Under the pieces are notes generated by a model. It was not told the origin of the DNA. It made no database searches and saw only the letters and a program-made list of their open reading frames with translations. The position numbers and the translations under genes were made by a program. Below, piece after piece: positions 1 through 14,000 of a stretch of DNA of 64,000 nucleotides; the stretch's first letter is position 1, and every line of letters starts with the position of its first letter. The stretch spans positions 11,742,501 through 11,806,500 of the forward strand of contig NC_037641.1 of assembly GCF_003254395.2 (NCBI RefSeq), given 5' to 3'. The stretch comes from Apis mellifera. Lineage: Eukaryota; Arthropoda; Insecta; Hymenoptera; Apidae.

Positions 1-3000
1 TTGATCGACCTCTCGTAATAATTATCCAAGACTGACTGGTACAATGCGCACGTGACACTCGCATGATGTATGTAACGGTCATGTTAATATCCACGATAAT
101 CCCTCTTCCCCCCGGACAAGTGTAATTGCCCGTTACGTTACATTCGATTTCTCTTCTCCTCGGGAATCGAGACGAATCGAGAATCTCCGTTTCCTCTCTC
201 CCTCCACCCCCAATTTTTCTCTCCTCCTTCGTTTCCACTTTTAATCAACGAGTTTCCATGAGGGAGGAAAAAGTAGTGGTCGCGAACGAAATATTTTGAA
301 GGGAGATTAATTGGATCGCTGGTTTTCCGGATTCGAAACCGAGTTAACATTGCACGTTCCTTTTAATTCGCGTCGTAACGCAATTACTTATTGGAAATAT
401 CCACCGCGTCTCGATAACTTTGAAAATAAAAATCTGGAAAGAAAGAAGAGGGGAGGAAGAACGATTCGAAGGCAGAATTCGAAGAAAGGGCGAAGAAGAA
501 ATTTTCATAATTGGAAGGAACCTTGGATGACGCGCTCGGTCGAGCTCGAATCCAGCCAAGTTGGGCTGTTCCCGGATTGTTCGAGTCGACCATCCCCCTC
601 CCCTCGGACGCGGTGGTCGACGCTCGTTTAACACGATGCGCCGTTCGGTTTATCGTCAAATGAAACGGAAGAATTCAATTTGGATTCTCCCCGACCGTTC
701 AACGCTGCCAGCTTTCGAGAATTGCGAGAAGGGGAGGAGGAGAAGGAGGAGGGAGGCACATCCCAGGGCAGGGAGGGGGGAAAAGTCGCGGGGAGAAGAT
801 GTCCCGGAAAGTGTTTTCCGTCCTCGTCGAACGGAACACATAAATCTCGGCTGCCGGGATAAGAAATTCTGGATGACTGCTCGCGGTTGATCGAATTTCA
901 CGCTCCCCCGATCTCGTCGCCTCCGCTACCGAATCGGCCCGTATTACGACCAGGATCGAGTGTATCCATTCAACCGTCTACCGTCCGATCAAATTAAACC
1001 CGTTAAATAACCAGGGGATTGGAACGTCCAAGGAGCTAATTATTTTCGCTTCCAAGACGGGTCAATTCGTGGCTCCCATAAATCCCATAAATGTCGTGAG
1101 ACGAGATTCATCTCGAAAAGATTCGATTTTGAAAGATTCAAATTCGGAAAGAACGTTGCAACATCTGTTCGTTCCACCTTCGATCCGAATAACATCCACG
1201 ATCGAATTTCTTAAGTTAGAAGAAGCGTGAAAAGCAAGGGAATCGATCGATGGATATCGTAAGATATACGAAGAGACGAGTTTGGCGCGAGAGAGAGCGG
1301 TGGAAGAGGGTCACAATGGATCTCTTCAACTATCCGGAGGGGGGGCACTCGACGTCGCAAACAAGCCTCTTGTTGGCGGCCAACGACGAACCAAGCGAGC
1401 GACGATAAATTCCGCAAATATAAGCAGCCGAACGAATTACACCGTTCAGAATCTCGTATCTCCTTTCCCCACCAACGGCCGACTTACCGATCCGAGGTGG
1501 AGGGAACAGAGAGAGAGAGAGAGGAGGAAGAAGCCCGTCCTGCGCACGACGACCACGAGCGCAGCTGCTCTCCCGCATACCATCGGCCACGCGAGCTTTT
1601 TCGATGACCTGCACGAAGCCGAGTGGAGCGAGGGTCAGCTTCTGGAACACTGTCTGGACAAATAGGGGGGGGAATTCGTTGGGGTAATTCCGAACAGCTG
1701 GCCAATGCCTGACCAGATTGCCTTTTGTGTTTGTCTAATACCCTTACGCGGACCAAACGCCCCGAATCCGATAACTTTTCCACCGCTATTTTTCCAACCG
1801 GAGGAGAAAACGTGGCAAATTTAATCCGGGAATCTGGTGTATGTGGCTCGAAATAAAATATCTATTTCCCCTCTCCCTTTATATATGTATATATATGAAC
1901 GTCCATGTGAAATTGGTCATCTATTACGAGATGGAAAATTCGTTCTCGTCTCTCCCGATTTAAATATTCTCGGAAAGGGTTGGAAAGAGAGACGAGAGGA
2001 TGGAACGGGACGTCGATGGAAGCTAGGATCGCCAGCATCGCTCCATGAAAACGTTCCTCTATCGAGGCTCGGGGAAATTGGGGAGAGGAACAGGCATGCG
2101 ACCGCAAAAGCGGCACGCTGACGTGATTACGTAAATGCTTGGCCTGTATATATATATATGTATCCCCGACTATATATATATATATATACATAGCTCTCTG
2201 TGTTATTTGCCTCTCCGTTACGTTCCGAATAAAAACAGAGGAAGAGAGAAAGTTGTCATTTTTTCGCGTCGTACATCGTTCGAGAATAGGCGGGAACGAC
2301 TCGGCGATGGAAAATAAAATGTTTACGCTTGCTGCTCGTTCCGATGTCATCGATCCGATGCGAGAATCTCAAGGGTGGGCGAAATGGTGGGCAAACGAAG
2401 CGTGAAAATATTCGAAAATTCGGGATGGGACGTCTGGAAATTACGAAAGACGAGAAATGGGAAAGCGCGGGGAGGAGTGTCGAAGGAATGCGGCGCGGGA
2501 GGCGACGAGTGGGGGCGAACAGCGTTCGTGCAACGAACGAAGGAAATTCGTGCAATAAACGGGGTTGGACGCGTGCCAACTATTTTTATCGGCTCGGCCC
2601 ACCGTTCGATCCACCGGGTCCGAAGAAATAATGCCATCCGTAACCATCCGTATCGTGATCGTTGCTCCGCCTCGATGCATTTTCGTCCATTTTCTTGCGA
2701 ATATTTTCGTCGGGTCAGTCGAAGGGAACACGACCCAGCCGATTTCTCGATTTCTCCTTCGAGAACGATTCGAGAAGAGGTGACGAGATCTTGTTTAATT
2801 TGTCATTCGTTTAATTTGTTCTCGATTCCGGGATAAGATAGGGGAAGGAAAATTCGCGGTATCGAATATTCCCTCGGTTCATTAAACGCGCCCTCCCGTA
2901 AATTCGATTAACGGCAACCAAGTTTTTCGGTCGATCGGTGGCGGCTGCTAGACGGTTAATTAAGAGTGTCATCGGTGGAAGGAAATTCCCTTGGATGGAA

Positions 3001-3305
3001 AAGTGGTCGTCTCTCCGGTTCCTCTCCGGTCTAATCGATAATTCGAAGGTACACCTTCCTGATACACCGTCCGCGATGATCCTCGCTGGAACGAAGAGAG
3101 AGAGAGAGAGAAGAACAGCATTAACCTGTATCGATCTAATTATTACACCGGTAATAAGAGAGCAGGAGGAGAAAACGGAGGGATGGAGAGGAGAGGAAGG
3201 GGCAGTGGCAGGCTCTCGAGTTTCCCGCGATTGCGTCAAGTCAGCGGGAAAGTTTGGGAGCCGTGGCGCCTCGAGTAACGTCATCCCATCATCTCTCGCT
3301 CTCCC

Positions 3306-3309
<4 letters not shown>

Positions 3310-3352
<43 letters not shown>
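3310..3352. repeat. (TA)n microsatellite, about 43 bp
   Basis: Uninterrupted TA dinucleotides in otherwise GC-rich DNA. Confidence 0.95.
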
Positions 3353-3354
<2 letters not shown>

Positions 3355-6300
3355 TTGGTACACGATGTTACGCGCACCAAGGATCTCTGTACAACGATAC
3401 CGAAGCCTTGGGGGGACCAGTTACCGCTTCGACGCGCTCTCCTTTCCTCGGGTTATCGCATTACTAATGGTCGACGTGGTAATGGCTTCAGACACCCGAT
3501 AGCTTTTCCACCACGCTCGTGACGTCAACGCTCCAACGTTCCACGCCATCCGTCGCAACGCATCTCGCGTCCTCCTCGATCGGCGAATTTTTCCTCGATT
3601 CAATTTCCCTCTCGCCGTAATTGCGTCGTCAGGGGGAAGCAACGGTTAATTGGGGTAATTTTTCCGACGCTTCGCGCGAGATGGTTTCCGATATTTGATA
3701 TTCGAATGGATTCGAAACGAGTGCGAATGAAAGAAGAGTGAATCGAAAAGGGGGGAAGGAATAAGGAGAATCCACTTTCCTCCCCTCCCTTCGTATGCTC
3801 TACTCGAGATAATCTCCCGGAACGTACGATCCAACGTGCTCGACGAGTAGATGCACGATTCGAGGAATAATCCGTGGATGCGACTTGAAAACGAGCACGG
3901 CCTCTCGTAAATTGAGCGGACCGTTTCCGGAACCGATTCTTCCCAGCTTCAAAATATATCCCAGGAAGCGGGATCCTCTCCTCGCTTCGCGCGCGTGTTG
4001 CTTTCGTGCACGAGGAGGAGGAGGAGGAGGAGGGTGGAATTGAACGACGCGGACCGATCACTTGGACGTTGGCTCCTCTCTCCCCCTCTCTCGAAAGATA
4101 AATCGCGTGGGCGGGCGAGCCGTCGAAGAAGCTAACGGCGTAACAGCTACTCGGGAATATAGTTGGCGTGGCAGCCCATTCGTAACGCGATATATCAACC
4201 GCGGTGGAAAGTTTGGCTCGGGGAATGGAACGAGGGATATAGAAGTAAGTAAAAGATCGAAAGAGACCTCCCCCTTCGATCTTTCCCCGATAATGAGTAA
4301 ACTTGTTTCTTTAAAAATCGTGCGTCGGATCGAACATTGAGAATATTCTTTTTTAAATCGTGGCTGAAATTTCGAAGGTTTTCGTGGAAATACAAACGAA
4401 AAAGTAGAAGTAGAAATTCTTTGTGGATATATATTCAAAATCTGAAGGAAGGAGAAGAGTAGAGTTGATGGAAAAAGAAACGATCCTTGTAACGAAAAGT
4501 CAGTTAAGTCAGTTAATTTTGAAGGGAAAGAAAACTTGGAAAAATCTCACCCCCTATATCCCCGATCGGACGAGAAATCGGAAGTAAAGTTGCACCTCGT
4601 CGGGAGTATTCCCCTCCCCTCCGACGAATGTTGGAAAAGGTTGATCGATCGATGAACGATAAAACGAGGCGGGGGAGGAGGGAAGGACGAGCGAATATTT
4701 TCAAGGGACTTTCACCCCTCTCGCCTTGTTCTCGATTAACGTTCGCCAATCGGTTATTACCCCAACGTCCCGGGATCGACGGCTCGGGGAATTTATAAAA
4801 CGCGGAAGCCCCTTGTCGGAAACTACCTCCCCCGCCTCCCACTCTGATAATACGGATCCGTTCTCATTAGAAGCATCCCGCGCGCGGTGCTCGTGATCGC
4901 AAAAAAAAAAAAAAGAAAAAAAAAAAGGCAATATCCACGAGTCTCTCCGTTCCCCTCGATAATTAGCATTCCGCGTATCCGATTTCGTTCGAATCGATAG
5001 TCGAGTCGCGACTCCCCCTCCTCCCTCTCACGTGTGCAAAACGACCATCTCCTTTCTCCCGTTAATTTTCACCTCCTTTTCTCAACCTTCCCCTCACCAT
5101 CCATTGTCCTTTTTATACGATCTTTCTGCCATCCTGTTACGTCCTCGAACCCCCAATCGAACCCCATTGTGCGATTATCATCCGATTGTGCTCCGTTTCC
5201 TTCGATATCTTCGATACGTGCAACGTTAACGACGTACAATATATTTTAATATCGTGTCGCGTACTTTTCTCGAGATTTAAAGAAACCCTTCCATTCACGC
5301 TCCAATCGCGTAACAAGAAATTGACTTCTCTCTTTTGCAATCTTTTCGGTTTCTCGATAAAAGCTTAACACGTAACTTGTACGTCCAAGAGAGAGAGAGA
5401 TTACTGTCGCGTAAAATCCGTAAAAGGGAAGGGGCGATAACTCGCCAACATGGAAGAGGAATGACGCTACGTCGTATCCTCGATACAAATACAACGGGCG
5501 AATCGAGTAAGCGGGATCAAGCTGCTTTTCCAGTTCTCTCCTCCCTGGAACGGGGAGGGGAACGCGAGCGTCGTTAGACCGGGGGCGCGACGAAATTGCC
5601 CCGATTCGCCCCGACGTCCTTTCGCCGGATACAAAGCTGCGCCATTTTTCCCGTCGAGGTTGGTAAAGCGAAGATAAATAGTCCATCGGTCGTGCAGTCA
5701 GTCCGCGAAAAGGAAAAATCCACCGGCCTCGATACACGGATCCTCTGTGTACGTACACGCTACGTGTCTTCCATCCATGGATGTATATATATATATATAT
5801 ATATTTCATCCGCCAATTCGTCGCGGTTATTTTTCACGCGCATCGTGCTCGACAACCGAGTCGATTCGAATTCAACGCACGGTTTATCGAAATTAATGGA
5901 TACACTCGAACCCCACTCGAGTAATCGCGACTTCGATCCCATTGAAGAGGAAGAGAGAGAGGGAGAAGGAGATAGAGGAGGTTCTCTCGAGGAATTCCCA
6001 TTCATCGAGAGGCGACAAAAAATTCATTCGATTTAACCAGCCATCCCTCCCTCCTCGTTCCAATTTCGTATTCCAGCATTGATTCCGATAGCGCAAATTG
6101 ATCGCGATAGATTTTACACGCCGCAAATTAATAAATTATGCAGTCGTCCCCCATCCTCCCTCCCTCCCTTCCTCCTCCTGAAACAGAATAAACCGCAGGA
6201 TCCTCTCCGTTTCCCTTTTTTTTACACCTTCCTCCTCTCCTTTTCCTCGTCGAATTATAATCGCCACAACTTTTTCAAGAAAACGGAGGGGAAAAAGAAG

Positions 6301-7442
6301 GAAAATCGGGGCGGATCCGAGCGCGCGCGAGAAAAACTTTTTCCAACGGCCGGAGGCGAGGAGATGGTGGCGGCGTGACGACGGCGAGACGACGATGGGA
6401 GGAGTGGGACGGGGTTGATTTAAGCCGGCAGACATTAGCACCTCGTGGGGTTGTCCCCTCGTCGCCACCGGTATCGCATTACCCGACGTTCTGCCCGATC
6501 GAGATAGCGCGCGAGCCCCGTCCCCGCCCCTCGCCTCGACCACTCGGGGCGACACCCTCGCGCCCCTCGACATCCACTTGGAGATCTTGGAAACTCAGTT
6601 TGGAAAGTTGCGCATTCATCGCGGCAACCATCCACTCCTCTATCGACGCGACTCCCTCCCCAAATCCCATTTCGCCCTGATACACGCACTCTTCCGCCAC
6701 CCTCTCACGGAATCCCTCCTCTCCAAACTGGTGCGACGAAAACACGTTTCGCGCCCGAGGCACGCGCGTCTTTAATTTCTCGTTCCTTCTCCCTTCCAGG
6801 GGGGAGGAGAGGGAGGAGAAACGATTAACAAGGTACGACTCGACGAGAAAAAAGGGGAGGGGGAAAGAGAAAGTTCGAGACGAAAAATTATTCGCGATAC
6901 TTTCGCGAAGGGTAGTTTTAGCCTCCCCCTCTCCAGGAACTTTGGCCGCAAGTTGGAAAATTCGTATGAAAATCGAGGAACGTGCAGGAAATGTTTAACG
7001 AATATACGGATAATGGAGGGGGGCTTTTATTTTTCGTTCCGTGGCGGATAATAGGAAATTGGTCGATGAGACAATAGGAGTGTTGCTAAAACGGGCCTTC
7101 CTGTCCATTGTTACCGCTACGTTGCCTTCATATAGGAGGAGGGGGTTCGTTCTACTCTCTTTCTCTTTCTCTCTCGGTTCGATGATTATCGCTCGGCTAA
7201 AACAAACTATTTTCCCCGATGAAACGCTCGCTCGTTTCCCCGCTCTTTCCGTATCGATTCTCTGCGCCAGCTTCCACACGAGTTATGAAAATTACTCGCG
7301 TTTCTAAAACAGAGAGGGAGAGAGAGAGAGATGGAAAGACAAACTCAAACTCCTTCGTGATTCGTTCCCTCGTTCGATTCGTATTCCCGCGTCAATTTTG
7401 TCCAACGATACTCCAACGATACTTGTTTGATCTATTCTCGAC

Positions 7443-7467
7443 GTGTCGGCGCAACGTTTGCCGACAC
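7443..7467. repeat. Inverted repeat, 8-bp arms
   Basis: GTGTCGGC (7443-7450) and GCCGACAC (7460-7467) flank a 9-base spacer containing AACGTT. No coding context. Confidence 0.75.
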
Positions 7468-8241
7468 ATTCGATACATCCCTGTTGGAAATCGGAATCGG
7501 GGTGTCTCCTCCCCTTCTCTCCTCGAGTCTCTTCCGTTCCTCGCGGATCTTTCGACGGCGAAAAAAAAGAGGAAAGGAAAGGAAAGGAAAGAATTTCGTT
7601 TCTCGAAGGCAACGATGGAAACGTAAGACGCGACGCGGGGGTGGAAATTGGACGATCGCGCCCCAAGTTTTTCAAAAAGTTTTCGCGGGTTCTTCTCGGG
7701 CGGGCCGAGAAGAATCGAGTCTAACGCGCTCTAATTTAAAGTTTACTCGTTCCAGTCCCTCTATCGATCTGCCGACGTTTCCGCTTCGGCTTCCACCTTC
7801 CCGATACCAATAACATCGCCACCGCGCCCACGAATATTTTACTTTTTGCGAGCTTCCCTTATATAAATTTGACGTTCCAGCTGCGCCAGCCTCGGCCACG
7901 GAATCCTAAGTAAATTCAATATCCATCTGTCTATTTGTTCTTTACACCGAGTGAATGTCGAAATAAAAGGGGAGGGAGATCGATCCAATACGCTCTCTCT
8001 TCCTTATAATTATTGTTGCATCGAGTCTCGAAAGGGAACGCGAGAAAGTATCGGTGGAAAGTTTTCCCGACCAAGGAGAGGAGAACGACGATACCAATTA
8101 TACGTCACGTATATCTTCTTTTCGTTCATTGGAAAGAGTGGAACGTTGTTAAACGATGTGGCAAGACTCGTCGAGCAAGGGAACTGATCGTCCATTCGTC
8201 TAGCTGTCCACGAACACAGGGTCGATCGAACGGATGATGGA

Positions 8242-8244
<3 letters not shown>

Positions 8245-8295
<51 letters not shown>
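8245..8295. repeat. (AT)n microsatellite, about 51 bp
   Basis: Uninterrupted AT dinucleotides followed by a short GA tract. Confidence 0.95.
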
Positions 8296-8298
<3 letters not shown>

Positions 8299-9567
8299 AG
8301 AGAGAGATGGAAAAAAACGAGAGGAGGGAGGGAAACATAATAAAGTGAAAATTTCTTTCGAATAGAGTGGCCGATGAAGCGAGTAACACGGCTGGAACCG
8401 GGATAAATCTTTCCACGACGGATAACGATATCCATCGAGCGGTTCGCTCGCTTCAATTCCATTTAATATAAATTATTTATCCGGCCATAAACTTTTGACC
8501 CGTTTCGCGGCTCGTATCGCTCGTATCTCGATGCCAACTTCTCAATATCGCTCATACCCGTTTCGCTGCGTCTCAAACTCCTGTAAATTTGATATTTCAT
8601 CCGAGAAGAGAACGTCCTACGGGAGTTGAAGTAACTTCCAGTCACGATACCAACACCCCCTCCCCACCGACTCTCCTCCTCCTCCTCCTCCTCCTTCTAC
8701 GTTCCACGTTCAACGAGACTGAAAGACGGAGTAACGGAGCAATTGCTTTCGGATAAAAGCTCGGCGGAAATCTGACAGACAGTTGTGTTTTCCCCATCTC
8801 CTTCCGACAACAAAACCAATCGAATTAATTAACCGAAACGCTCCATCTCCTTCTTTATACTTTCTCTTTTTCGTAAGACAAATTTCACGCTCCTCGTGAA
8901 ACGAGCATCATCTTGCGTCTCCTTGCACCGCTGAAAGCGAGACTTGCCATCAATGGAAGGACCAAAGGCCAAGAGTTTCGAGAATCACGATCGCCAAACA
9001 AAGTTTCCGTAACCGACACGATATTACGGGGAGGGTCGAAGGGAGGAGAAAGTCGACGAGAAGCTCTCTCTCTCTCTCTTCCACGCGGAGCTCTGTGTTC
9101 GTCGACACGGGGTGATTTGCTCTCGCGAAAGTTAGCGGCGGTGTTTGCCAGATTGCCGGCGGTGACGTTGAAATTGCTTTTTAACTACCACGGGATCACG
9201 GAGGGACAGTGGCGCGAAACGCGCGCGCGCCACCAAATTCCACGAGTTTGGCCGAAATTTCGGGAGGCGCGCGCCACCACTTGGGACGCCCGCTAATGCC
9301 TCGTCCTTAACGACCGACGTAATTACGCGCCAAAAACGCGCCAACCTTCCACCTTCCAAACTTTCCCCTTCTCCTCGCGCCACTTGTGTGCTTGACCCGC
9401 GAGAGCGATCTCGAATGGAGCGGAACGATTTCCAGGGGAGGGAAAGCGCGGTGTCGAAGAGGCAACGAGACGGTGGATTACACGGACAATCGAGTTTCGG
9501 GACGGAGTTTGGACGAGGGGGTGAAATCGAGCATTGTGCGGCCTGCTCCCACGGACAAAGCTGTACC

Positions 9568-9588
9568 TGCATACCCCGCAGGTATGCA
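9568..9588. repeat. Inverted repeat, 8-bp arms, overlapping a possible donor
   Basis: TGCATACC (9568-9575) and GGTATGCA (9581-9588) flank CCGCA. The right arm contains CAG|GTATGC, a plausible plus-strand splice donor after a short Cys-rich frame (contains HCAACSHGQSCTC). No gene is recognised. Confidence 0.6.
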
Positions 9589-10732
9589 ACGCCGCATTAC
9601 TCGGCCCGCCCGAAATTAACGTTCGCGCAACTCTCCCCCAGTTTGGAATTAACCGGCGCCCGAGCTCGATCGCTCGGCCACACCGCGTAATACCACGCCG
9701 TCCCCTTTCGCCACGAGTCGCGGCGAAACTTTCGTCGAATCGAAGGGTAACGAGAGTTGAAGGAACGATCGAAGAAAAATGTATATTCTCGAGTCTTTTT
9801 CAGGGGAGGGAAGGGGAGTGGTAGGTTGGACGCAGTTTGCACACGTGGAAGAGGTATCTCTCTCTCTATCCTTTACTCTTCTTTCGCATCCGTTTCATCT
9901 CCAATCTTCTTCTTCTTCTTCTTCCTTCGATCGATACTCTTTTTCCCCTCCCTACTCTAATTTTTCTCGCCGCCAGGATCGATCTCGCTTATCGTATTCC
10001 TTTGATTACCGCCGCGTTTACGTTCCTTCTCTCCTCCTTTTCATCGATAAAGAGTTTCGTCGCTTTGACGAAGGGAGGTTTATTAGCGAGCTTTATCCGT
10101 CAAGTTCCCCAACGGAGTCTCTCCTCTTCCTGCCCCCCGCGCGAATAAAAGCCTCCTGGCTCGGAAACTTTTGCGCGCATATACGTACAGAGACCCCCAG
10201 AGGGGGCACAGATGGTCAAAGCTCGAAAGGAGGAGAAGAAGGGAAAGGAAGAAGGAATAGAAGGCAACTTCAAAGAACCATTCCAAGCTTCTCGAGAATC
10301 TTTGAAATTTTTCCGTTAAAGAAGCTACAGGCGCCGGTTCCTCGATTCTTCTTCCCTCGGCTCGAAGACAACAACAAGACGAAAACTGCGCGGGGAGGCC
10401 GGTCGATACCTCGAGCTTATCAAAATACCGTCCGAGCCAGGTCCACTCTCTCCCTCTCTCTCTCTCTCTCGCTCTTTATTCGCCCATCGACCGTTCCACT
10501 CTCCGACAACAGCTTTGTTTCCCGTCGCGATACACCGCCTCGGCCGGAGATAAAGAAAATTGCGCGTTAACGATCGGGTATTTTTGAGAGAGATCGAAAA
10601 CACGACGCTGTTTCCGCAGTAATTTGAATAGAAATTCAAGTCACCCGATAAACGTATTAAACGCTATGCTGATAACTACGTGGTAGAGGAAAAATTATAA
10701 TTCGAACGTTCAGAAATTATTCTCGTTTACGA

Positions 10733-11074
10733 GTTGTTATTAAGAGAAAGTCATCTAGGAGTTGAAATATTTTCGAAACTGTATATAATGTGAGTTGTAA
10801 ATATTTAATATAAACATAAGTAGGCTGTTGTTATATTACGAGAAATAAAGGAATTTTTATATTATACTGAGCATTTGAATCCAATTGAAAAGGTTAAAAA
10901 TTTCGAATAATGCTTTAAGTAATTATTTAATTAAAATATGACAGTAAATTAGACAATATTTAATAACATTTATTAAAGCAGCTATTATAGTTTTACAAAT
11001 TACTCGAAATTGTCATTACGTTTTGAATAATAAATTATTCAATTAACTTGAATTATTAAATTCTCACTGGGTAC
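10733..11074 (+). repeat. AT-rich dispersed repeat, copy 1
   Basis: This AT-rich block sits abruptly in GC-richer DNA and aligns along most of its length with 58048-58334 in the same orientation. Shared blocks in the same order include gttgttatt, gaaatatt-tcgaa, gttaaaaatttcgaa, aataacattt and a roughly 39-base end block (about 11027-11064) in which about 34 bases match. Copy 1 is some 55 bases longer, mostly in its middle. It has no coding capacity. I see no terminal inverted repeats or target duplications, so the class is unknown; an old transposon relic is the simplest reading. Confidence 0.7.
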
Positions 11075-14000
11075 GGGTTTTCTCTCTGTCACAATTACGG
11101 ATTAGTTAGAAACGAAAATAGACGCGCGAAGATAGGCGTTTCCTTCCGAATAATCTCAAATTATTTGTTTCCATCGGAACGAATATCATTCGATACGTAT
11201 TATTTACAAATTTTATTTCACATTACCGAAGCGAGCTTAAACCACGTGGATTAAACAGAGATCTTAGAGAAAGTTGATCCTCCATTATATCTGGAAATAG
11301 ACTCGAGAGAGAGCGAAAAGTTTCGACCCAATTTCGAAAAGGAAATCGCTTCGATCGAGAAATACACGGGAGAGCTAAATCTAACAAAATTATAATTTCG
11401 TCAGAACAAAGGAATCGTTTTCACCCTCAACCGACGAGTAATCCAAACGTGGCGATACACGGCTCGAATCTCGAGAGACGAGTCTTCGAGTTGCGTGTAC
11501 GCGTCGCAGCTGGTTGCGTCGTGCCACAGAGAGAGAGAGAGAGAATTTAAAGAACAAGCGCCAACGTATTATCCAAAGTTTATACTCTTGCTCTGGAACC
11601 CGATTGGAATCGGGTAACGACGAAAGCGGACGAGGAGAACACGAGGAGATGGCTGAGAAAAATAGGGAGGAAAAGAGAGGAAAGCGAGCTCCCTTTAATC
11701 TCGGCGCTCGTAAACATTGGATCAACGATTCGCGAGAGAGAGAAAGGGACCTTCCTTTCAACGGTTTCCACGGCAGTGACGGTGTATCCTTGGATACGGA
11801 AAGATACACGGGATCCCGCAGGAGAGTGGAAGAAACAAAACGGGGAAAGAGACACGGGAGTTGGCGGGACTCGTCACGCTCGTAAAAGGGTGTTTAACGT
11901 TTTTTCGAGCGGGGCTGAGCCGCTCGGTGCACACCTAGATGGTGGATAAAATCGGGCCACCCTTTTGAGAGAACCGGCCGGGGAGTTGAAGGAGATGTTT
12001 TTTTCTAAAAAAAAAAGAAAGAAAGAAAGGAGAGGGGGAGGAAGAAAAAGAAAGAAATTCGCGCAAAAGAGGCGCACGGTAACGAGGAGGGTAACGCGAC
12101 TAAGGAAGACGGAAAGAAGAGAAGGGGAGGAAAAAAAAAAAAAAAGAAGCCGCGTAATCTCGTATTTGCCTGGTCGTTGTCGCCGTTGTTGTCAACGTAG
12201 CGCGCGTCGTCTCCTCTCTCATCAATGGATCCGAGAGACGAGAAAGGAAGAAGAATCTAGGACAGCCGGATTTTTATGCTACGATGCTTTAAACACCGTC
12301 CCCCTTTCCTTCTTCTCCCTCCCTCCCTCTCTTTAATTTTCTCCATCGCGAAAACGACGACGAGGAGGAGCAGGAGGAGGAGGGATGGATGCGCCGGTGA
12401 AAAAACTGGCGAAAGCCTCGCCGCTATGAATAAACGGAACCTTCCCTCCACCCTCTCGAGGAAGGAGGGGGTTTCTTAAACGCGGTTAGCGCGTCACCCC
12501 TCGTTCCTTGAGCTCGAGGTTTTCCCCCTCCCTCCGTCCAGGTGATCACGACAGCGCCGTGGTTGTGCACGGCGAAAAAAAGGGGAGAGGAGGAAGAGGA
12601 CAAACGGAGCGAGCTCGAGCATTTTCATCGAGGAGGAGAAGAAAAGGGACCGCGACCGAGAGGAGAGTTGAAAGAGGAGGGTGGGTGGGTGCGTTCCAGA
12701 TTTCTAAAGGCGTTCAACGATATTCTGCCGGAATGGAAGGAACGAAGGCAGAGGATCCGGATGGTCGCGATGAAGTTGGATTCTGCGTGCTCCCGTTTCC
12801 TCTTTCTCTCTTTTTCACTCTCCTTTGCCTCGATATCTAGCACGCGTCGATCGCACTCGGGCGCGTTTATTCGACCCCCTTTTCCATCCTCGTCGCGGGG
12901 TTCGACGAACGCGTTGCACGGCTGGCGAGAGCGAAAGCTCTTGCATTTTCGCTGGGGAAAAAACAGGGTGGCGATCTCGATTCGTTCGCCGATCGTTGCA
13001 CAGTCGCGCGAATCGAACGGACGCGATGGAACGACTGCCGATGCTCTCTTCCCCCTCCCCTCCCCTACCCCTGAACGAACGGACGGACGAGCCAACGTCG
13101 AGATTTATGCCCGTGCATTCGCCGAATGAACCTTTCGCCCCCTCGAATCCACCGGGAACTATCATTCTTCCCGAGTCCCGTAAACTCCCGGTAAAAACGA
13201 TACACCTTTCCCCCATCCCCGTCAAACTTTATCCCTGTTCGCAACGACGACGCATCGAGTGATTCGGTTCCCTCTCTCTCTCTCTCTCTCTCTCGCGCCA
13301 AGATCGAAAGGAGCCATCTCCATCTCTCCGTCTCCTTTCCTCCCGATAATGGGAGAACCGCGAGAAGAGAAGAAGAACGATCGTTGAGACGAGATGGAGC
13401 GTAAATGTTGAATCTCGAACGACGATGTATCTTTCTAGACGCTAGTTTACTTTTTTATTCTTTCTTTTTCCCTCTCTCTTAAATAAAACACTGTTAATAA
13501 AACCCTTCCCTCGGAAATTTCACCGTTACAATCTCTAAACGCGTCCCTCAACGTTCAACCTCCGTACGTTTACACCTCGTACACGTCATATCACGTTGGA
13601 AATTTCGATACGTGTATTCGGGCCACGCTCGTCAAACTTCGACGCGATGGATAGATTTCCCCGAGATAATCCTTAACGTTCGTTCGTTCGTTCGTGCGAA
13701 ACACGTAGTTTACCTTACTTACTTAAGTAAAATCCCGAAACGCATTCGATTCCACGTAGAGAAATCGATTCACATATATATATAATAATCGTGACGATTC
13801 GAAAGGAGAATTCCTTCGCTCCTCGTCCGATTGTCTCGTTCAATCTCCCGTTTCCCGGAGACATATAATCGTTCCACAGCGACGATTCGCCACGATGCAA
13901 ATTTCGCCAGTCCTCCTCCTTCCATTCAGAACAACGACAGAGGGGGGAGAGGGGGATATGGACTCGTGAGAGTCGGCGATTGGCCGGTCACGTAGCACCA

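Noticed and set aside
2811..3522. Frames of 189 and 194 codons on opposite strands
   Set aside because: Both run through the (TA)n microsatellite, giving Tyr-Ile repeats. Neither can be shown to be coding.
9779..10570. 263-codon plus-strand frame
   Set aside because: It is built from CT-rich tracts giving Ser/Leu/Phe repeats, with no homology and a partly open opposite strand.
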